A program made the translations under genes and the position numbers. A DNA stretch of 64,000 nt, taken from the NCBI GenBank assembly GCA_963714995.1, contig CAVQQP010000012.1:1-64000 (forward strand). Reading direction: 5' to 3'. This document shows, piece after piece, positions 26,218-35,872 of the stretch. The notes under the pieces are model-generated. The model was not told where the DNA came from and did no database searches. It saw only the letters and a list, made by a program, of their open reading frames with translations. This DNA is from Prado023 sp963714995. GTDB taxonomy: Bacteria; Actinomycetota; Actinomycetes; S36-B12; CAIYMF01. Position 1 is the first letter of the stretch. Each line of letters opens with the position of its first letter.

Positions 26218-27123
26218 GTGGACGAGGTTCGGGCGAGTGGGTGGCCGCCCGGGTGCACGCTGCTGCTGCTCACCGGGGGGGCCAGCCGCCGGCTCGGCCG
26301 GGACAAGGCCACGGCCCATGTGGGGGGTGGGCGCCTTGTCGACCGGCTCCTTGCCGACGTGCCGGCCGACGTGCCCGTGGTGATCGCCGGGCCTCCTCTC
26401 GAGGGGCTGGCTCGTCCGGTCATGTTCGTGCGCGAGGACCCGCCGGGTTCGGGACCACTGGCGGGGATCGGTGCCGGACTCGCCGCGGTCAGCACGCCCA
26501 CCGTGGGCGTGATCGCCGCTGACATGCCGTTCGCCCTGCCGGTCGTCGTCGAGGCCCTGACCCGGTTGACCGAGGCGGCTCCCCCCAGCGATGGGCACGG
26601 AATCGAGCATCGGATCGACGGTTCCGTGCACGGCGTGGATCCGGAGCCCACAGCCGCGGCAGTGGTTCCCATCGATCCGCTGGGGTACCGGCAGCCGCTG
26701 TGTGCGGCCTACCGCACCGATGCCCTGCGCACGGCACTGGCCGCGCTGGGGCCGTTGGCGGGCCTGTCCGTCCGCTCCCTCCTGCTGGAGCTGGACGTGG
26801 TGGAATGGTCGGTGCCCGCAGCAGCCCTGGCTGATGTGGACACCGAGGAGCAACTGACGGCTGCGCGCACCCGCGCGGCGGAGGAGGCCACGACCATGCA
26901 GGAGTGGGTTGACGCAGTACGCCTGGCGCTGGGCGTGGACGTGGCCCTGGACATCGACGTGATCCTCGATGTGGCGCGGGACGCCGCGCACGGCGTGGAC
27001 CGTCCGGCCGCACCGATCACCACCTACCTGCTCGGCGCCGCGGTCGCCGCTGGCGCGGATCCCGCGGAGGCGGCCGCCACGATCGGCGAACTGGCGCGGG
27101 GATGGGCTCAGCCGGCGCCGTGA
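26218..27123 (+). CDS. mobA: MobA-like molybdenum cofactor guanylyltransferase fused to DUF6457
   Basis: 301 residues. The N-terminal about 210 residues are a MobA-type nucleotidyltransferase: LLLTGGASRRLGRDKAT (nucleotide loop), GPLAGIGAGLAA and VIAADMPFALP. The C-terminal about 80 residues (MQEWVDAVRLALGVDV ... ITTYLLGAAVAAGAD) are a DUF6457 domain, more often a separate small protein next to Moco genes. The GTG start is supported by TATTGT 6 nt before it. It should convert molybdopterin to its dinucleotide form, as needed by NarG. Confidence 0.88.
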   Translation: MDEVRASGWPPGCTLLLLTGGASRRLGRDKATAHVGGGRLVDRLLADVPADVPVVIAGPPLEGLARPVMFVREDPPGSGPLAGIGAGLAAVSTPTVGVIAADMPFALPVVVEALTRLTEAAPPSDGHGIEHRIDGSVHGVDPEPTAAAVVPIDPLGYRQPLCAAYRTDALRTALAALGPLAGLSVRSLLLELDVVEWSVPAAALADVDTEEQLTAARTRAAEEATTMQEWVDAVRLALGVDVALDIDVILDVARDAAHGVDRPAAPITTYLLGAAVAAGADPAEAAATIGELARGWAQPAP

Positions 27124-27154
27124 GGACGTCGACCGCTCAGGCAGGCTCTCCGAG

Positions 27155-28340
27155 ATGACCCTCCACGAGCCGCGGTGGGACGCCGCCCGGGCCGCACTCG
27201 CCGATGCTGTACGGCCGCTCGCCCCGGTGCGCCACGTCCTGGCCGCCTGCGACGGGCTCGTCCTGGCCGAGGACCTGGTCGCGCTCTGCGCCCTGCCCTC
27301 CTTCGACACCTCGGCCATGGACGGCTGGGCCGTCTGCGGGCCTGGGCCCTGGACAGTCGTCGGGCAGTCGCTGGCGGGGCGGCCGGTGCCCGGGCCGCTG
27401 ACCCCGGGGCAGGCCGTCGTGATCGCGACCGGCGGCGTCGTGCCGCACGGAGCGGATGCCGTGGTTCGCAGCGAGGACGGTGACGTCCGGCTGCTGGGCG
27501 GGGTCGAGACGCTCAGCGCCCCAGATCCGCGAGGGCCCCACCCATGTCCGCCCCGCGGGGGAGGAGTGCGCAGCGGGTGAGCGGCTGGCGCCGGCGGGCG
27601 CGGTGCTCACCCCCGCCCTGGTCGGCCTCGCGGCTGCCTGCGGCCACGACGACCTCCTGGTCGTTCCCGCCCCTCGCGTGGCGCTGGTGCTGTTCGGCGA
27701 TGAGCTGGCCACGGTGGGCGTCCCGTCGCTGGGACTCGTGCGGGACTCGCTGGGCCCGCAGGTGCCGGCCTGGGTGGCGCGGATGGGTGCCGACGTCGTC
27801 CTGATCGAGCGGAGCGAGGACACCCTGGCGGCCCACGTCGAGGCGATCCGTCGTGCTGCCGCGGCCGCCGATGTGGTGCTGACCACCGGTGGCACCGCGG
27901 CGGGGCCCGTCGACCACCTGCACGCCGCCATCGCGGACTGCGGCGGCGAGGTGCTCATCGACAGCGTGGCCGTCCGCCCGGGCCACCCGATGCTGGCCGC
28001 CACCCTTGATCGGGGTCGCGCGTGGCTGATCGGGCTCCCGGGGAACCCGCAGAGCGCGATCGTGACCCTGATGAGCCTGGGTGCGCCCATCCTCGCCGGG
28101 TTGGCGGGCCGGCCCGCCGTGCCGACGCTGGCTGAGGTGCCCAGCGCTGAGGCCGTGGGAGCGCCCGCGACCGAGGATCGGCTGGTCCTCGGTCGCCTGG
28201 TCGACGGCGCGTTCGTCCCCGGCAGCCATCTGGGCTCGGGCATGCTGCGCGGCCTCGGCGCCGCCACGGGGTTCGGCGTGCTGCCACCCGGGGGTGTCGG
28301 TCCCGGTGACCCCGTGCGGTGGCTCCCGCTGCCGCTCTGA
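27155..28340 (+). CDS. moeA: Molybdopterin molybdotransferase MoeA (frameshifted as read)
   Basis: About 395 residues that insert molybdate into adenylylated molybdopterin. FDTSAMDGWAV, PVPGPLTPGQAVVIATGG, VPHGADAVV and RMGADVVLIERSEDTLA...VLTTGGTAAGPVDH are MoeA motifs; domain IV ends the protein. The frame changes near 27510-27525, where removing one base joins GGVET to SAPQIREGPTHVRPAGE. It follows mobA by 31 nt on the same strand. Confidence 0.88.
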
Positions 28341-28368
28341 CCAGCACCGACCGGCAGACGAGGCTGCA

Positions 28369-29721
28369 TCAGCTGGGCATCTCCGCACCCGGCTTGGCGT
28401 AGAAGTGCCAGCACATCGCCGCACCGATGAGGCTGACGACGACGCCCAGCCAGTACAGCGCCTGCGTGTACCCGGTGGCGAACATGAGCCCGAAGACGAA
28501 GGGACCGAAGGCCGCGATGGCCGCCGTCCATCCGATGACCCCGCCGGCCTGCCGCGGTGGGAAGATCATGGGCATCTGCTTGAACGTCGAGGCGTTGCCG
28601 ACCCCGGTGAAGAAGAAGATGGCGATCATCCCCCAGAAGAACTTCGAGAAGTCCGCAGCGGACGTCGGCGACAGCTGGAACGACGTGAATGCCGCCGAGG
28701 CGGCGATCCCCAACGCAGCGACCAGGGTCACCTTGGCCCCGCCGACACGGTCTGCGACAGGACCCGCGAGGACGCGTGCGGCCGACCCGACCAGGGCCCC
28801 GTAGAACGCGTACTGCGCCGGGCTGACGCCGTCGGCACCGAAGACCGCGGACCCGTAGATCTGCTTGATCAGCAGGCCGAAGGAGGCGGCCAGCCCGGAG
28901 AAGGTTCCGAAGGTGATGATGTACATCAAGGTCATGATCCAGGTGTGCTTGTTGCTGAAGATGTCGGTCTGCTGGCGCAGGCCGCGGGCCTGGACGGGCA
29001 CGCTGCGCAGCAGCGCCCAGGCGAGCACCGTCGCGACGAGGACGAAGGGCACCCAGATCCATGCCGCGTTCTGGTACCAGACGTCCTTCGTGGCGCCCGT
29101 GTCCGCGTTCGTGAACACCTGGGCGGCACCGACCAGGCCGAACCCGACGATCCATGGCGTGACGAACTGGACGACGCTGACCCCGAAGTTGCCGATGCCC
29201 GCCTGGACCCCCAGGGCGGTGCCCTGCTTGGCCTTGGGGAAGAAGTACGACGTGCTCGGCATGAACCCGCTGAACACGCCGCCGCCGATCCCCGCCATGA
29301 CCGCCAGCAACAGGAGGGTCACGTAGGGCGTGTCGGGGTTCTGGACCGCGATCCCCCAACCGACGAGCGGGAACAGGAACAGCAGCGTGCTCATCCAGAC
29401 GAGCTTGCGCGTCCCGATCACCGGCGGCAGGAACATCCACACGAGGCGCAGGCTCCCGCCCGCCAGGCCCGGCATCGCCGTGAGCCAGTAGAGCTGGCTC
29501 GTGGACAGGTCGAATCCGATGTTGTTCAGGACCGGGGCGAGCGCAGAGACGAGGAACCATGTGATGAAGGCCAGCGTCAGGCTGAACGTGGTGACCCACA
29601 GGGTCTTCCACGCCCTGCCCGAGTCCCAGCTCTCGGGGTCCTCGGGGGTCCAGCTCTCGAGCCAGTCGGCACCCCGGCGGACCGGGGCCTGGGGCGCAGT
29701 GGGAGTGGCCATGTCAGCCAT
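28369..29721 (-). CDS. narK: NarK-type nitrate/nitrite MFS transporter (second of pair)
   Basis: A 450-residue major-facilitator protein with 12 helices. ALAPVLNNIGFDLSTSQLYW, GGGVFSGFMPSTSYFFPKAK and GIGNFGVSVVQFVTPWIVG contain the nitrate-signature Gly-rich segments of the NNP family. ATG 29721 overlaps the upstream narK stop, so both are translated from one message. In paired NarK systems one member is a nitrate/proton symporter and the other a nitrate/nitrite antiporter; I cannot assign which is which from sequence alone. Confidence 0.88.
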   Translation of the reverse strand: MADMATPTAPQAPVRRGADWLESWTPEDPESWDSGRAWKTLWVTTFSLTLAFITWFLVSALAPVLNNIGFDLSTSQLYWLTAMPGLAGGSLRLVWMFLPPVIGTRKLVWMSTLLFLFPLVGWGIAVQNPDTPYVTLLLLAVMAGIGGGVFSGFMPSTSYFFPKAKQGTALGVQAGIGNFGVSVVQFVTPWIVGFGLVGAAQVFTNADTGATKDVWYQNAAWIWVPFVLVATVLAWALLRSVPVQARGLRQQTDIFSNKHTWIMTLMYIITFGTFSGLAASFGLLIKQIYGSAVFGADGVSPAQYAFYGALVGSAARVLAGPVADRVGGAKVTLVAALGIAASAAFTSFQLSPTSAADFSKFFWGMIAIFFFTGVGNASTFKQMPMIFPPRQAGGVIGWTAAIAAFGPFVFGLMFATGYTQALYWLGVVVSLIGAAMCWHFYAKPGAEMPS

Positions 29722-31132
29722 CCGTCCTCTCCATGGTGGTGGCGCCGACCGAGACAGGCTCGGCATGGTGCTCGTGGGCAGCGGCCGGGTCGGCCAGCTG
29801 GTCGTTCTCGAACTTGTTGGCCAGCTCCGGGCTGGCGGCGTGCAGCATCCGGTGGATGGTCAGGTGCATCCAGAGCATCGCCACGGCCGTGACGGCGAAC
29901 AGGACGAAGAACGTCGACTGGGGCATGCCGGTCCACCGGGCGGCGTAGGCGAACAGCAGCGGGAGGAAGAACCCGCCCAGCGCCCCGAGGGAGCCGACGA
30001 GGCCGCCGACAGCGCCGACGTCGCGCGGGAAGTACTCCGGGATGTGCTTGTAGACCGCAGCCTTGCCGATGCCCATCGCGCAGCCGATGATGAAGACGAG
30101 GACCGCGAACAGCACGACCCCGACACTCCAGGGCATGACCTCGCTGGAGGTGCCGTCCGGGTTGGTCAGCACGATGTACCCGTAGGGCATCATCAGCACG
30201 CCGCTGGCCAGCAGGATCGTGGTGAAGGTCCAGTACATGACCCGCCGCGCGCCCAGCCGGTCGCTCATCCAGCCGCCCAGGGGGCGCAGCAGTGAGGCGG
30301 GGAAGATGAAGGTCGCGGTCAGCAGCGCCCCGTGCGACAGGGACTGGTCGTAGACGTCGACGTAGTACTTGGGCAGCCACGCCGCCAGCGCGACGTAGGC
30401 GCCGAAGGTCACCACGTAGTAGAGGCTGAACCGCCAGACGCGCATCTGCTTCAGGGGCTGCAGGAGCTGGACCACGGTGCGGTCGGCGCCGGGCTTGTGG
30501 TCGTGCCGCGGGGACACGAACCACGTGATGGCGGCCATGATGAGCAGCAGCACCGCGTACATGAAGGGGACGAACCGCCAGCCCCCGGGGATGAACCCAC
30601 CCATGTAGCCGGCGGCCGGCACCGCGACGATCAGCGCCGGGCCGATGAACTTGGTGACCGAGGCGCCGACGTTGCCGGCCCCGAAGATCCCCAGGGCGAG
30701 GCCCTGGTGCTGGGGCGGCCACCACGCCGAGACCCACGCGATGCCGACGCTGAACGAGTTGCCGGCGAACCCGACGAGGAACGCGTAGAACAGCAGCATC
30801 TGGTAGCTGGTGACGGTGGAGATCAGGTAGGCCGGGACCGCGGTGGCCGCCAGCATGAGCGCGAAGATCTTCCGCCCGCCCTGGCGGTCGGTGATGATGC
30901 CGGCAGGAAGTCGCCAGATCGCTCCGTTGAGCACGGCCACCGCGGTGATCCAGGCCAGCTCCACGTCGGTGAGGCCGAACTCCTTGCGGATCGGGATCCC
31001 CAGCACCCCGAACATGAGCCAGACCGCGAACATCAGGGTGAAGGCGATGGTCGAGATGACCAGGACACGCACCTTCCCCGGCTCCTCCGTCGCGGGTGCC
31101 GAGGGTGCTGGGGCGACGGTCGGTGCGGTCAT
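29714..31132 (-). CDS. narK: NarK-type nitrate/nitrite MFS transporter (first of pair)
   Basis: A 472-residue 12-helix NNP transporter. FAVWLMFGVLGIPIRKEFGL, FVGFAGNSFSVGIAWVSAWW (nitrate signature 1) and GIFGAGNVGASVTKFIGPAL are characteristic. ATG 31132 has AAGGAG 8 nt upstream. It is the promoter-proximal gene of the narK pair, divergent from the regulator and narGHJI, so both units can share the control region at 31133-31244. Confidence 0.9.
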   Translation of the reverse strand: MTAPTVAPAPSAPATEEPGKVRVLVISTIAFTLMFAVWLMFGVLGIPIRKEFGLTDVELAWITAVAVLNGAIWRLPAGIITDRQGGRKIFALMLAATAVPAYLISTVTSYQMLLFYAFLVGFAGNSFSVGIAWVSAWWPPQHQGLALGIFGAGNVGASVTKFIGPALIVAVPAAGYMGGFIPGGWRFVPFMYAVLLLIMAAITWFVSPRHDHKPGADRTVVQLLQPLKQMRVWRFSLYYVVTFGAYVALAAWLPKYYVDVYDQSLSHGALLTATFIFPASLLRPLGGWMSDRLGARRVMYWTFTTILLASGVLMMPYGYIVLTNPDGTSSEVMPWSVGVVLFAVLVFIIGCAMGIGKAAVYKHIPEYFPRDVGAVGGLVGSLGALGGFFLPLLFAYAARWTGMPQSTFFVLFAVTAVAMLWMHLTIHRMLHAASPELANKFENDQLADPAAAHEHHAEPVSVGATTMERTDG

Positions 31133-31199
31133 GGTGCGGACTCCTTCGAGTGGTGACGGCCGCAGGCTACACCTTTTGATCACAGCGTCAAACATTGAC

Positions 31200-31228
31200 C
31201 CCGTGTTTATTCCCATACCCGTGTTTAT
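31200..31228. promoter_or_regulatory. Direct repeat in the narK/regulator divergent promoter
   Basis: CCCGTGTTTAT occurs at 31200-31210 and again at 31218-31228, 18 bp apart (nearly two helical turns). Close by, TTTGA and TCAAA flank 8 nt around 31176-31193. The 112-nt gap also holds the promoters of both units. Tandem half-sites at this period are typical of activator or repressor binding; the adjacent HTH protein is the natural candidate. Confidence 0.5.
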
Positions 31229-31244
31229 GTGCTAGACATGCCCC

Positions 31245-32073
31245 GTGAGCGCGACATCGATCCCCCTGCACTCGGTCGGGCGGGCCCTGGCGCGGATCGG
31301 GTCCGTGCGCGGCCCTCGACCCGGCCCCACCGCGTCCGGTGGCGACTCCCGGGCGGCCGTCCTCGACTTCATCGAGGCCGCCCAGCGACGTCGTCCGGGT
31401 CGAGCAGATCTCCGAGGCCGTGGGCCTGCACCCGAACACGGTCCGCGGGCACCTCGATGCCCTGCTGGCCTCGGGGCGGATCACCCGGGTCCCGGACCAG
31501 CGGTCCACCCGGGGCCGTCCGCACTGGCTGTACTCGGGCACGGCGTCGGCATCGATCCGTGAGCTTGCCCGCGCCCTGGACTCCGAGCTCGACCGGGCCA
31601 GCGCCCCGGACGTCGCCCGACTGGCAGCGGCCACGTGGGCCGAGGCAGGCCCGGACGTCGGCCCCGTCGACTCCGTCGAGGCGGCCGTCGACCAGACGAC
31701 GAGGGTGCTCACCGACTTCGGCTTCGAGGCGGTGCGCAACCCGGTCGGTGACGAGATCACGCTGCGCGCATGTCCGTACGCGTCGCTGGTGCACGAGCAC
31801 CCCGTGATCTGCGACATCCACGCCGAGCTGCTCGGCGAGGTGCTCACCCGCACCGGCCAGCCGGTCACGCTTGACCGCCTGGACGTGTTCCCCCGGCCGG
31901 GCCTGTGCGTGGCGCACCTGCGCCGCCCGGATGTCGACCCGGAGTGGACCGTGGAGCTGCCGGATCCCACCACCAGCACACGGGTCTCGCGCCCCAGAAC
32001 CGCCAGCCCGCCACGCCCCCCTCACGGCACGACTCAGGAAGCAGCCACCCCGTCCCCACGGAAGAAGAAGTGA
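31245..32073 (+). CDS. ArsR-like winged-helix regulator with C-terminal cysteines (frameshifted as read)
   Basis: About 275 residues. It has an N-terminal winged helix (RAAVLDFIEAAQ ... VEQISEAVGLHPNTVRGHLD, LLASGRITRVPDQRSTRGRP) and a C-terminal domain with LRACPYASLVHEHPVICDIH. This two-Cys layout is known from HTH regulators that sense redox or Fe-S status. One extra base near 31385-31390 shifts the frame inside the helix-turn-helix. It ends 2 nt before narG and is probably the first gene of the nar operon and its local regulator. Ligand and direction of control are unknown. Confidence 0.7.
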
Positions 32074-32075
32074 TC

Positions 32076-35000
32076 ATGACCACGAGTGCCACCGACGAGT
32101 TCCTGGTCCGCGCCGGCCGGTTCCTGGCCAAGGGGGAGGTGTCAGCGGACCTGCGCACCCTGACCAAGCAGGGGGGCCGGGACGCGGACTCCTTCTACCG
32201 GGACCGGTGGAGCCATGACAAGGTGGTGCGCTCCACGCACGGCGTCAACTGCACCGGCTCCTGCTCGTGGAAGGTGTACGTCAAGGACGGGATCATCACC
32301 TGGGAGACCCAGCAGACCGACTACCCGTCGGTCGGGGTCGACTCGCCGGAGTATGAGCCCCGCGGATGCCCCCGCGGTGCGGCCTTCTCCTGGTACACCT
32401 ACTCGCCCACCCGCGTGCGCTACCCGTACATCCGGGGAGTGCTGCTGGACGCCTACCGCGCGGCGAAGGCCGCCAACGGCGGGGACCCGGTGAAGGCCTG
32501 GGCTGCTGTGGTCAACGATCCCGCGACCCGGAGGGCCTACCAGCGTGCCCGCGGCAAGGGCGGGCTCGTGCGCGCCTCGTGGTCCGAGACGATCGAGCTG
32601 ATCTCCGCGGCCCACGTCCACACGATCGATGCCCACGGACCCGACCGGGTCTTCGGGTTCTCCCCGATCCCCGCGATGTCGATGGCCAGCCACGCCGCCG
32701 GCGCGCGCTTCGTGAGCCTCATCGGCGGGGGGATGCTCAGCTTCTACGACTGGTACGCCGACCTCCCGGTCGCCTCCCCGCAGGTCTTCGGCGACCAGAC
32801 CGACGTGCCCGAGTCCGCCGACTGGTGGAACGCCTCCTACCTGATCATGTGGGGCGCCAACGTCCCGCAGACCCGGACCCCGGACGCGCACTTCATGGCC
32901 GAGGCGCGCTACCGGGGCCAGAAGGTGGTCACGGTCAGCCCGGACTACGCCGACAACACGAAGTTCGCCGACGAGTGGCTGAGCCCGCACCCGGGCACCG
33001 ACGGCGCCCTGGGCATGGCCATGGGCCACGTCATCCTCAAGGAGTTCTTCATCGAGCGGCAGGTGCCGCGGTTCGTCGACTACGTCAAGACGTTCTCCGA
33101 CCTGCCGTTCCTGGTCACGCTGCGCGAGAAGGACGGCGCCTACGTCCCCGACAAGTTCGTCACCGCCGCGGACCTGGGCGACACCAGCGAGAACGCGAAC
33201 TTCAAGACCGTGATCGTCGACTCCGCGACCGGGCGCGCGCACGTGCCCAACGGCTCGATGGGCTTCCGCTACGGCGCCGAGGGCGAGGGCAGGTGGAACC
33301 TCGACCTCGAGGGCATCGACCCCGCGCTCAGCCTGTACGGCGCCTCCGGCTCGACGACCGCCGAGGTGCTGCTCCCGCGGTTCGACGTCGGCCAGGAGGG
33401 CAGCGAGGGCGGCGGGATCCACCATCGCGGCGTGCCCGCAGCCGAGCTCGCGACGGCGGCCGGTCCCCGGCTGGTCACCACGGTGTACGACCTGATGCTG
33501 GCCCAGTACGGCGTGGGCCGCGACGGGCTCCCCGGCCAGTGGCCGACCGGGTACGACGACCCCGCGCCCTACACCCCGGCCTGGCAGGAGGAGATCACCG
33601 GCGTGCCGGCCGCGATGGCCGAGCGGATCGGCCGGGAGTTCGCCGCCAACGCCGAGGAGTCCGGTGGTCGCTCGATGATCATCCTCGGGGCCGGGACCAA
33701 CCACTGGTTCCACTCCGACACGATCTACCGGACGTTCCTCGCCCTGATCACGCTCACCGGGTGCCAGGGCGTCAACGGTGGGGGCTGGGCGCACTACGTC
33801 GGCCAGGAGAAGTGCCGGCCGGTCACCGGCTGGGCGCAGCTGGCGTTCGGGCTGGACTGGTCGCGGCCGCCGCGCCAGATGATCGGCACCGCGTTCTGGT
33901 ACGTGAACACCGGCCAGTGGCGCTACGACGCCCTGGGCGCCGAGGGGCTCGCCTCGCCGCTGGGCGAGGGCCGGTTCGCCGGCCGGTCGATGATCGACAC
34001 GCTGGCGCAGTCGGCGCGCTCGGGCTGGATGCCGAGCTACCCGAGCCTGAACCGCAACCCGCTGACCATCGCCGACGACGCCAAGGCGGCCGGGATGGCC
34101 CCGGCCGACTACGTGGTCGAGCAGCTGAAGTCCGGTGACCTGAAGTTCGCCGTCGAGGATCCCGACGCCCCGGAGAACTGGCCGCGGGTGCTGACCGTCT
34201 GGCGGGCCAACCTGCTGGGCTCCTCGAGCAAGGGCAACGAGTTCTTCCTCAAGCACCTGCTGGGCACCTCGAACGCCGTGCGTGCCGAGGAGACCCCGCC
34301 CGAGGCGCGCCCGCAGGACGTGACGTGGCGTGAGGAGACCCCGGAGGGCAAGCTCGACCTCCTGGTCAGCATCGACTTCCGGATGACCTCCACCGGCCTG
34401 TTCGGCGACGTCCTGCTGCCGGCGGCCACCTGGTACGAGAAGCACGACCTGTCCAGCACGGACATGCACCCGTTCGTGCACGCGTTCACCCCGGCCATCG
34501 ACCCGCCGTGGGAGACCAAGAGCGACTACGAGATCTTCCAGGCCCTCGGCCGCGGGGTGTCCGCCCTGGCCAAGGGTGTCCTGGACACCCGCACGGACGT
34601 GGTGATGGTGCCGCTGCAGCACGACACCCCCGACGAGCTGGCCGTTCCCGGTGGCGTCGTGCGCGACTGGAAGCACGGTGAGGTGGAGCTGATCCCGGGC
34701 CAGACCGCGCCGAAGTTCGTCGCGGTCGAGCGGGACTACACCGCGATCGGGGCCAAGATGTCGGCCCTGGGCCCGCTGGTCGAGAAGCTGGGCACGCTGA
34801 CCAAGGGCGTGAAGATGGACCCGACCCCCGAGGTCGCGGTCCTGGCCCGGGTCAACGGGGTGATCCCGGACGGCCCGGCCGCGGGACGGCCGTCGCTGGT
34901 CACCGACGTCAACGCCTGCGAGACGATCCTGGCCCTGTCGGGCACGACCAACGGCCGGATCGCGGTGGACGGCTTCCGCGACCTGGAGAGGCGCACCGGC

Positions 35001-35759
35001 ATGCGCCTGGCCGACCTCGCCGAGGACGAGGAGGGCAAGCGGATCACGTTCGCCGACACCCAGGCCCGGCCGGTGCCGGTGATCACGTCACCGGAGTGGT
35101 CCGGGTCCGAGCACGGCGGGCGGCGCTACACCGCCTTCGCGATCAACGTCGAGCGGCTCAAGCCGTGGCACACCCTGACGGGTCGGATGCACTTCTTCCT
35201 CGACCACGACTGGATGAGCGAGCTGGGCGAGAACCTGCCCACGTTCCGCCCGCCGCTGAACATGCACCGGATCTTCGGGGACCAGACCTCCGGTGTCGGC
35301 AAGGAGGTGACGGTGCGCTACCTCACCCCGCACTCGAAGTGGTCGATCCACTCGGAGTACCAGGACAACCTGTTCATGCTGTCGCTGTCCCGCGGTGGGC
35401 CGGAGATCTGGATGTCGCCCGAGGACGCCGAGACGATCGGGGTCAAGGACAACGAGTGGATCGAGGCGTACAACCGCAACGGCGTGGTGGTGGCCCGGGC
35501 CGTGGTGAGCCACCGGATGCCTGCCGGGACCGTGTACATGTACCACGCGAAGGACCGCACCGTGGACGTCCCGCGGACCGAGACCTCGGGCCTGCGCGGC
35601 GGGATCCACAACTCGTTGACCCGCCTGATGATCAAGCCGACGCACATCGTCGGCGGCTACGCCCAGCTGAGCTTCGCGTTCAACTACCTGGGGCCCACAG
35701 GCAACCAGCGCGACGAGATCACCGTGATCCGCCGTCGCTCGCAGGAGGTGACGTACTGA
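32076..35759 (+). CDS. narG: Respiratory nitrate reductase alpha subunit NarG
   Basis: A 1227-residue catalytic subunit that reduces nitrate to nitrite at a Mo-bis-MGD centre on the cytoplasmic face. The FS0 cluster ligands are His55, Cys59, Cys63 and Cys98 (RSTHGVNCTGSCSWKVY...EPRGCPRG). The Mo-ligand Asp is about residue 225 in SFYDWYADLP. GDQTDVPESADWWN and the C-terminal molybdopterin-binding domain (NEWIEAYNRNGVVVARAVVS) are intact. ATG 32076 follows GAAGAAGAAG. The frame is complete, unlike several neighbours. Confidence 0.98.
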   Translation: MTTSATDEFLVRAGRFLAKGEVSADLRTLTKQGGRDADSFYRDRWSHDKVVRSTHGVNCTGSCSWKVYVKDGIITWETQQTDYPSVGVDSPEYEPRGCPRGAAFSWYTYSPTRVRYPYIRGVLLDAYRAAKAANGGDPVKAWAAVVNDPATRRAYQRARGKGGLVRASWSETIELISAAHVHTIDAHGPDRVFGFSPIPAMSMASHAAGARFVSLIGGGMLSFYDWYADLPVASPQVFGDQTDVPESADWWNASYLIMWGANVPQTRTPDAHFMAEARYRGQKVVTVSPDYADNTKFADEWLSPHPGTDGALGMAMGHVILKEFFIERQVPRFVDYVKTFSDLPFLVTLREKDGAYVPDKFVTAADLGDTSENANFKTVIVDSATGRAHVPNGSMGFRYGAEGEGRWNLDLEGIDPALSLYGASGSTTAEVLLPRFDVGQEGSEGGGIHHRGVPAAELATAAGPRLVTTVYDLMLAQYGVGRDGLPGQWPTGYDDPAPYTPAWQEEITGVPAAMAERIGREFAANAEESGGRSMIILGAGTNHWFHSDTIYRTFLALITLTGCQGVNGGGWAHYVGQEKCRPVTGWAQLAFGLDWSRPPRQMIGTAFWYVNTGQWRYDALGAEGLASPLGEGRFAGRSMIDTLAQSARSGWMPSYPSLNRNPLTIADDAKAAGMAPADYVVEQLKSGDLKFAVEDPDAPENWPRVLTVWRANLLGSSSKGNEFFLKHLLGTSNAVRAEETPPEARPQDVTWREETPEGKLDLLVSIDFRMTSTGLFGDVLLPAATWYEKHDLSSTDMHPFVHAFTPAIDPPWETKSDYEIFQALGRGVSALAKGVLDTRTDVVMVPLQHDTPDELAVPGGVVRDWKHGEVELIPGQTAPKFVAVERDYTAIGAKMSALGPLVEKLGTLTKGVKMDPTPEVAVLARVNGVIPDGPAAGRPSLVTDVNACETILALSGTTNGRIAVDGFRDLERRTGMRLADLAEDEEGKRITFADTQARPVPVITSPEWSGSEHGGRRYTAFAINVERLKPWHTLTGRMHFFLDHDWMSELGENLPTFRPPLNMHRIFGDQTSGVGKEVTVRYLTPHSKWSIHSEYQDNLFMLSLSRGGPEIWMSPEDAETIGVKDNEWIEAYNRNGVVVARAVVSHRMPAGTVYMYHAKDRTVDVPRTETSGLRGGIHNSLTRLMIKPTHIVGGYAQLSFAFNYLGPTGNQRDEITVIRRRSQEVTY

Positions 35760-35872
35760 TGCCCGGCATCACCGTCATGGCAGACCCGACGATCACGGCG
35801 AGGAGCGCAGCGATGACCGGAGCGGCGACCGACCGAGCGAGGTACGAGCGAGTGAGGAGCGCGACCACATGA
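35759..35872 (+). CDS. 37-codon ORF linking narG and narH by ATGA overlaps
   Basis: The narG stop overlaps an ATG (ATGA) that opens a 37-residue frame starting MPGITVMADPTITARSAAM. The frame ends in TGA at 35870-35872, overlapping the narH ATG, again as ATGA. The last 60 nt are rich in repeated gcgagc/gaggagcg words, like a low-complexity intergenic insert. It may be a coupling peptide that carries ribosomes across the spacer, or chance. Confidence 0.3.
   Translation: MPGITVMADPTITARSAAMTGAATDRARYERVRSATT

Noticed and set aside
31176..31193. FNR/CRP site (TTGAT...TCAA) in the narK promoter
   Set aside because: The half-site spacing is 2 bp too long for the FNR consensus; kept only as a possible weak dyad.
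32142..34676. 844-codon minus-strand ORF opposite narG
   Set aside because: Shadow frame caused by high GC; no start signal or domain.
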